From an uncultured Acidobacteriota bacterium (GTDB lineage Bacteria > Acidobacteriota > Blastocatellia > RBC074): a stretch of DNA of 8,156 nt. Location of the stretch: positions 1-8,156 of the forward strand of contig CALBSU010000708.1 in the NCBI GenBank assembly GCA_937967285.1. Direction: 5' to 3'. A program made the position numbers and the translations under genes. The notes under the pieces are model-generated. The model did no database searches. It worked only from the letters and a program-made list of their open reading frames with translations, and was not told the origin of the DNA. Positions within the stretch are counted from its first letter, which is position 1, and every line of letters begins with the position of its first letter. Below are positions 1 through 8,156 of this stretch, piece after piece.

Positions 1-1335
1 TCCCGGAATGCCTTTCGGCCAGTGGACGATGAGCGGAGTCGAGATGCCGCCCTCGTGCGTCCAGTGCTTGTATTCGCGAAACGGCGTGTTGCTGACATTC
101 GCCCAGCCGCGCCCGTATGCGATGTAGGTATCGGCAGCGCCGGGCAGAGCGCCCGTCCCCATGATCACCGGATAGCCGTCGCGCGTCTGTCTCGGCGCAG
201 AGCCGAACTGAAAATCGTCCTTCGTCATCGCCGGATAACCGGGCTTCTCGGGGCGGGTCTTGTACGGATTGCTCTGTGTTGTCGCGCGCCCCTGAGTCTC
301 GGCGCATCCGCCATTGTCCTGCAGAAAGAAGATGATCGTGTTGTCGAACTGCCCCTGCTTTTTGAGTTCCGATACGATCCGGCCGATGCCCTGGTCCATG
401 ACATCGACCATTGCGGCATAAACCTCCATGCCGCGCGCCTCCCACTGTTTGTTCTCGACCTTGTCCCAATCCTCAGCCTGAGGCGACATCTGCCAGCGCG
501 GATCGATCAGCCCCAGTTTCCCGGCCTTCTCGAAACGCGCCTTGCGGATCGCGCCGTATCCCTGATCGTACTTCCCCCTGTATTTCGCGATATCTTTCTC
601 GCGGGCATGCATCGGCCAGTGCGCCGCGGTATAGGCGATGTACATGAAAAACGGTTTGTTGCCGCCGCGTTGCTTGTGTTCGGAGATGAACCTGCCGGCA
701 TGATCGCTGATGGCGTCGGTGTAGTAGAACTGCTCGGGCTTGTATTCCGGATCGTTGAACGCCGTGATCAGCCTGTTATCACGCACCAGAGCGCTCGGAT
801 CCCAATAGCTGCCTGCGCCATGAATCGTCCCGTAGTAGCGATCGAAACCGCGCTGCAGCGGCCAGTTGTGAGTCCGCGTCAACTGTTCGGCATTCTGCCC
901 CGGCGTGACGTGCCATTTGCCTACTGCATATGTCGAATAACCGGCCGGCCGCAGCGCCTCGGCAATCGTCACGCTGTTGCGGTTCAGATCGCCGCGATAA
1001 CCGTCCAGGCCGCGGTCCGCCATCATGTGTCCGATGCCCGCCTGGTGCGAGTAGAGGCCCGTCAGCAGGCTGGCGCGAGTCGGACAGCAGCGCGCGTTGT
1101 TGTAGAACTGGGTGAACCTCAGCCCGTTCGACGCCAGAGCATCCAGATTGGGCGTTTCGATCTCTCCGCCGTAACAGCCGATGTCTGAAAAGCCCATGTC
1201 GTCGGACATGATAATGATGATATTCGGGCGAGTATCCGACGACGCCCTCTGCGCCTGAGTTGGTTGTCCTGACCGGATGAAAAGCAGTGAGAGTGATAAC
1301 GCCGTCAGAACCAGCCATCGTACGATTTTATTCAT
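1..1335 (-). CDS. secreted sulfatase (arylsulfatase-type, S1 family), C-terminus beyond window
   Basis: Formylglycine-dependent sulfatase expected to hydrolyse sulfate esters, probably on glycans, in the periplasm or outside the cell. The frame stays open for 445 codons from the ATG at 1335 to the window edge. Residues 1-29 form a signal peptide (MNKIVRW, a Leu-rich core, then TQAQ). The metal-binding start NIIIIMSDDMG has D45 and D46. The sulfatase signature CCPTRASLLTG begins at C83, the Cys expected to be converted to formylglycine. GKWH (K140, H142), AAHWP (H239), QDNGG (D340, N341) and a late THEGG (H427) complete the expected active-site set. The next ATG upstream (1341) is possible, but GGAA sits at a better distance from 1335. 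A repeat element starts only 13 bp upstream of the start. The frame is read through without interruption, so the gene looks intact apart from the missing end. Substrate and subfamily cannot be decided from this part. Maturation needs an FGE or anaerobic sulfatase-maturating enzyme encoded elsewhere. Confidence 0.95.
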   Translation of the reverse strand, partial: MNKIVRWLVLTALSLSLLFIRSGQPTQAQRASSDTRPNIIIIMSDDMGFSDIGCYGGEIETPNLDALASNGLRFTQFYNNARCCPTRASLLTGLYSHQAGIGHMMADRGLDGYRGDLNRNSVTIAEALRPAGYSTYAVGKWHVTPGQNAEQLTRTHNWPLQRGFDRYYGTIHGAGSYWDPSALVRDNRLITAFNDPEYKPEQFYYTDAISDHAGRFISEHKQRGGNKPFFMYIAYTAAHWPMHAREKDIAKYRGKYDQGYGAIRKARFEKAGKLGLIDPRWQMSPQAEDWDKVENKQWEARGMEVYAAMVDVMDQGIGRIVSELKKQGQFDNTIIFFLQDNGGCAETQGRATTQSNPYKTRPEKPGYPAMTKDDFQFGSAPRQTRDGYPVIMGTGALPGAADTYIAYGRGWANVSNTPFREYKHWTHEGGISTPLIVHWPKGIPG

Positions 1336-1347
1336 AAGCATTTCCAC

Positions 1348-1399
1348 GGGAGCGCCGACCTGGGAGCGCCGACCTGGGAGCGCCGAGCCCCAGCTCGGC
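1348..1399 (+). repeat. REP-like repeat cluster, left arm (GGGAGC head, GCCGAGC hairpin)
   Basis: Two exact 14-bp tandem copies of GGGAGCGCCGACCT (1348-1361, 1362-1375) are followed by a full unit at 1376-1399. The full unit is a GGGAGC head (1376-1381), a 7-bp stem GCCGAGC (1382-1388), a CCCA loop and the returning stem GCTCGGC (1393-1399). The 24-bp unit has an exact inverted copy at 1661-1684. The cluster lies just upstream of the sulfatase start, so it would be part of that gene's leader or promoter. The two tandem copies look like truncated 5' halves of the full unit. Confidence 0.85.
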
Positions 1400-1451
1400 A
1401 GTTCTTTCAAAATAAAGTAACTGTTCAGCCCTTGGAGGAAAGAAGAAATTA

Positions 1452-1595
1452 GACAGGATTTACAGGATTTACAGGATTAAATCTAAGGATAAAATGAGCT
1501 CGAAAATGAGTCGAAGTCCATTTGCCGAAGAGTACTGGCCTGAATGCCCTCAAACTTAATCCTGTAAATCCTGTCAAATCCTGTAAATCCTGTCC
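1452..1595. repeat. inner inverted repeat built of 9-bp ACAGGATTT units
   Basis: On the left, ACAGGATTT is repeated in tandem (1453-1461, 1462-1470, and 8 bp at 1471-1478). On the right, the complementary unit recurs as two 18-bp direct copies, AATCCTGTAAATCCTGTC, at 1558-1575 and 1577-1594. The left block (1452-1469) is the exact reverse complement of each of these. About 75 bp of non-repeated sequence (1481-1555) lies between. The whole structure is nested inside the outer repeat arms at 1348-1399 and 1661-1694. Together these fill the 373-bp gap between the FTR gene and the sulfatase. The rest of the gap (1596-1660) is pyrimidine-rich, then AT-rich. It could hold the sulfatase promoter, but I see no convincing -35/-10 pair. 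Confidence 0.85.
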
Positions 1596-1660
1596 AATTT
1601 CCTTTTCCCCTCTGCAGGCTGAGTAGTAACAATATAGATTGTATTTGTAATATCACTGGG

Positions 1661-1694
1661 GCCGAGCTGGGGCTCGGCGCTCCCAGGCGCTCCC
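1661..1694 (-). repeat. REP-like repeat cluster, right arm (inverted copy)
   Basis: This is an exact 24-bp reverse-complement copy of 1376-1399: stem GCCGAGC (1661-1667), TGGG loop, stem GCTCGGC (1672-1678) and inverted head GCTCCC (1679-1684). A further shortened GCGCTCCCAG copy follows at 1687-1696, mirroring the tandem half-copies of the left arm. It begins 14 bp after the FTR stop codon when read on the minus strand. The hairpin is not followed by a T-run, so it is not a canonical intrinsic terminator. Confidence 0.85.
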
Positions 1695-1708
1695 AGACGC
1701 TTCAAAGG

Positions 1709-2137
<429 letters not shown>

Positions 2138-2143
2138 ACTCCC

Positions 2144-2183
2144 TTCAAATCATCCGGTCGCTATTCAAATCACCCGGTCGCTA
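2144..2183. repeat. 20-bp tandem duplication in the FTR leader
   Basis: Two adjacent 20-bp copies, TTCAAATCATCCGGTCGCTA (2144-2163) and the same with a single T-to-C change (2164-2183). They occupy most of the 70-bp gap between the hydrolase stop and the FTR start, directly upstream of the FTR ribosome binding site. It could be a simple slippage duplication or a doubled regulatory site. It does not form a strong hairpin and shows no match to a terminator. Confidence 0.8.
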
Positions 2184-2204
2184 TCGCTCCCGGTACCGTA
2201 CCGT

Positions 2205-3107
2205 CTACTTTGTATTCAAAAGCCCCTGTATTTTGAGCCATTCGCCGAAACGTTCGATCCAGGAATCGGAGGGCAGATTGAGCTTGCGCATTCCGAAGCC
2301 GTGGCCGCCCTTCGAGTACATATGAATTTCGGCCGGTTTCTTCGCCGTCAACCATTGGCTGTAAATTTTGATGCTGTCCGGAGCGAGCCCCAACTGATCA
2401 TCGCTGGCGGCCACAACGAAAAGCGGAGGCGCATCCTGCGGAACCGGCGCCTCCCTGACTGCGCCCATGTAGGCATAGATCGGAGCGATAAAATCGGGCC
2501 GGCTCTCTGGATCGTAACCGAATGCGACGGAAGCAGTCACGGTCCCGCCCGCTGAAAAGCCCATCAATCCTATCCGTTTGGGATCGATTCCATACTCTTT
2601 TGCGTTCTGGCGGACATATCGGACAGATGCCATGCCGTCCGCGATTGCCATTGGAATTACCCTGGCAGTGGCTGCTTCCATTTTGTCGCGGTTGCCGATA
2701 TTGGCCATGGCCTCGCGGACTCCGTCCTCGCCGGTTTGAACAAGGCGATACTTAAGGACGAACGCGGCGACGCCGATGCCGTTGAGCCATTTGGCGACGT
2801 CATGTCCCTCGCTGTTGATCGAGAGCGCGAAGAATCCGCCACCCGGACAGATGACGACAGCCGCCCCGGTCGCCTTCGCCGGATCGGGCAACCAGGCGGT
2901 CAGCGTCGGATCGACGACGTTGGTGACGACCTGCGTGTTCCAGATCTGCGAGAAATATTCCTTCTCCTTGTGCGTCCACGACTCCGATCCCGGAGCCGCC
3001 CCCGGATAGAGCCGGACCACCTTTTGAGCAAGAGCTGTCGTCGAAACGAATGACAGAAGAACAAAAAGAATCAACCTGCTACGCAATCCGACATTGCCAG
3101 TTTTCAT
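2205..3107 (-). CDS. secreted alpha/beta hydrolase, carbohydrate (acetylxylan-type) esterase family
   Basis: A 300-residue predicted exported serine esterase. Residues 1-28 are a signal peptide (MKTGNVGLRSR, hydrophobic core, TTALAQ). CPGGG (87-91) corresponds to the HGGG-type oxyanion-hole loop. GFSAGG carries the nucleophile S185. D237 in AASDDQLG and H269 in GGHGFG complete the catalytic triad. The order and spacing fit the Abhydrolase_3/BD-FAE-like group that includes acetylxylan and other xylan side-chain esterases; substrate is inferred. An in-frame TTG seven codons upstream (3128) is a possible start. However, GAGGAG at 3120-3115 lies 7 nt before the ATG at 3107 and decides for that ATG. 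The gene is transcribed divergently from the GH67 operon across a 224-bp shared region. This suggests joint control and a role in deacylating the same polysaccharide. It lacks the GCSRxGKG motif of CE15 glucuronoyl esterases, so that identity is disfavoured. Confidence 0.9.
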   Translation of the reverse strand: MKTGNVGLRSRLILFVLLSFVSTTALAQKVVRLYPGAAPGSESWTHKEKEYFSQIWNTQVVTNVVDPTLTAWLPDPAKATGAAVVICPGGGFFALSINSEGHDVAKWLNGIGVAAFVLKYRLVQTGEDGVREAMANIGNRDKMEAATARVIPMAIADGMASVRYVRQNAKEYGIDPKRIGLMGFSAGGTVTASVAFGYDPESRPDFIAPIYAYMGAVREAPVPQDAPPLFVVAASDDQLGLAPDSIKIYSQWLTAKKPAEIHMYSKGGHGFGMRKLNLPSDSWIERFGEWLKIQGLLNTK

Positions 3108-3155
3108 GATGCTGCTCCTCAATTGCAATCCTTAGATTGATCAGTTGTGTCTGGT

Positions 3156-3185
3156 GTCATAACACAGGAAAAGATGAATTGACAA
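3156..3185 (-). promoter_or_regulatory. candidate promoter of the esterase gene
   Basis: Read on the minus strand: TTGTCA (3185-3180), an 18-bp spacer, then TATGAC (3161-3156) preceded by TGT, giving an extended -10 of the form TGnTATGAC. It lies about 49 bp upstream of the esterase start codon. The -10 falls inside a 13-bp motif (GGTGTCATAACAC, 3153-3165) that recurs at 3278-3290. The call rests on consensus resemblance to sigma-70 promoters only. Confidence 0.4.
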
Positions 3186-3192
3186 ACGCAGG

Positions 3193-3275
<83 letters not shown>

Positions 3276-3277
3276 AT

Positions 3278-3290
3278 AGTGTCATAATAC
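3278..3290 (+). promoter_or_regulatory. candidate -10 / operator-like motif for the GH67 operon
   Basis: AGTGTCATAATAC matches GGTGTCATAACAC (3153-3165) at 11 of 13 positions. On the plus strand it contains TGTCATAAT (3280-3288), an extended -10 with one mismatch to TGnTATAAT, about 44 bp before the GH67 start. The position 17 bp upstream lies inside the 31-bp inverted repeat and has no good -35 match, as is tolerated with extended -10 promoters. Each copy overlaps the candidate -10 of one divergent promoter, so the pair could be binding sites of one regulator. Alternatively they could be a target-site duplication around the inserted repeat. Confidence 0.35.
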
Positions 3291-3331
3291 CGGCGACAAT
3301 CTCCTGAAATCTCAATCATCGAGGGAGCAAG

Positions 3332-5479
<2,148 letters not shown>

Positions 5480-5483
5480 GAAA

Positions 5484-7567
<2,084 letters not shown>

Positions 7568-7581
7568 GATGTGAGCCTCCC

Positions 7582-7645
7582 GCCGGGAGCGCCGGCGTCC
7601 CCGCCGGCTTAATCCGGGAACATTCTCAAGGCCGGCGCTCCCGGC
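7582..7645. repeat. REP-like inverted pair downstream of the operon
   Basis: A 15-bp perfect inverted repeat (GCCGGGAGCGCCGGC at 7582-7596, its complement at 7631-7645) encloses 34 bp. The left side is a full unit: GGGAGC head (7585-7590), stem GCCGGCG (7591-7597), TCCC loop, returning stem CGCCGGC (7602-7608). The right side keeps only the head (GCTCCC, 7637-7642) and one stem half, so it is a degraded partner. It fills most of the 95-bp gap between the TIM barrel gene and the next gene. It could stall or terminate transcription of the operon, but lacks a T-run. Confidence 0.85.
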
Positions 7646-7662
7646 AACTAAACTGATTAAAT

Positions 7663-8156
<494 letters not shown>

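Noticed and set aside
22..1188. A 388-codon open frame on the plus strand opposite the sulfatase
   Set aside because: It is antisense to a gene with complete sulfatase motifs. Its translation is Arg/Val/Ala-rich without any recognisable domain, as expected from GC-rich codon bias.
1452..1595. ACAGGATTT units as a CRISPR array
   Set aside because: The units are 9 bp in direct tandem and inverted orientation, with no unique spacers between them.
3108..3128. TTG start at 3128 for the esterase
   Set aside because: The GAGGAG ribosome binding site (3120-3115) would lie inside the coding region; the ATG at 3107 is correctly spaced from it and begins a normal signal peptide.
7591..7608. GC hairpin after the operon as an intrinsic terminator
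   Set aside because: The stem-loop is not followed by a T-run on either strand; it belongs to the dispersed repeat family, so a terminator call is not supported.
7651..7662. AT-rich ACTGATTAAAT segment as a -10 promoter element for the last gene
   Set aside because: It directly abuts the start codon, leaving no room for a transcript start and ribosome binding site; evidence is insufficient for a promoter call.

Overview
The window looks like a piece of a chromosome from a Gram-negative, polysaccharide-degrading bacterium. Base composition is moderately GC-rich. Five of the seven proteins carry N-terminal export signals, and the gaps are loaded with short inverted repeats. A secreted sulfatase, a secreted carbohydrate esterase, a GH67 alpha-glucuronidase and a TolB-like protein with a lamin-G-like front end together suggest Acidobacteriota, or possibly Verrucomicrobiota or Planctomycetota. 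That placement is an inference from gene content only.

Layout. The left part (1-3107) is read on the minus strand: an alpha/beta hydrolase of carbohydrate-esterase type (3107-2205), a ferredoxin:thioredoxin reductase catalytic chain (2134-1709), and a sulfatase cut by the window edge (1335-1). A 224-bp divergent control region (3108-3331) follows. The right part is read on the plus strand: a three-gene operon of GH67 alpha-glucuronidase (3332-5479), a glucarate-dehydratase-type enolase-superfamily enzyme (5484-6722) and a secreted xylose-isomerase-like TIM barrel protein (6719-7567). After a repeat-bearing gap comes the start of a TolB-like protein (7663 to beyond the window).

How the genes fit together. 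GH67 enzymes release (4-O-methyl-)D-glucuronic acid from the ends of glucuronoxylan oligosaccharides. The divergent esterase could remove acyl groups from the same polymer. The dehydratase, translationally coupled to GH67, is the type of enzyme that dehydrates D-glucarate or a related acid sugar in the oxidative uronate route. The exported TIM barrel protein may act on a released or oxidised sugar in the periplasm. This reads as a small hemicellulose side-chain (uronic acid) utilisation locus.

Non-coding highlight. Three of the four non-trivial intergenic gaps carry one family of elements: a conserved GGGAGC head followed by a short hairpin, arranged as inverted pairs. The hairpin stem differs between the pairs at several positions, and the opposite strand of the stem changes to match, so the fold rather than the sequence is conserved. 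This is REP/REPIN-like organisation and is the best candidate here for something not yet described.
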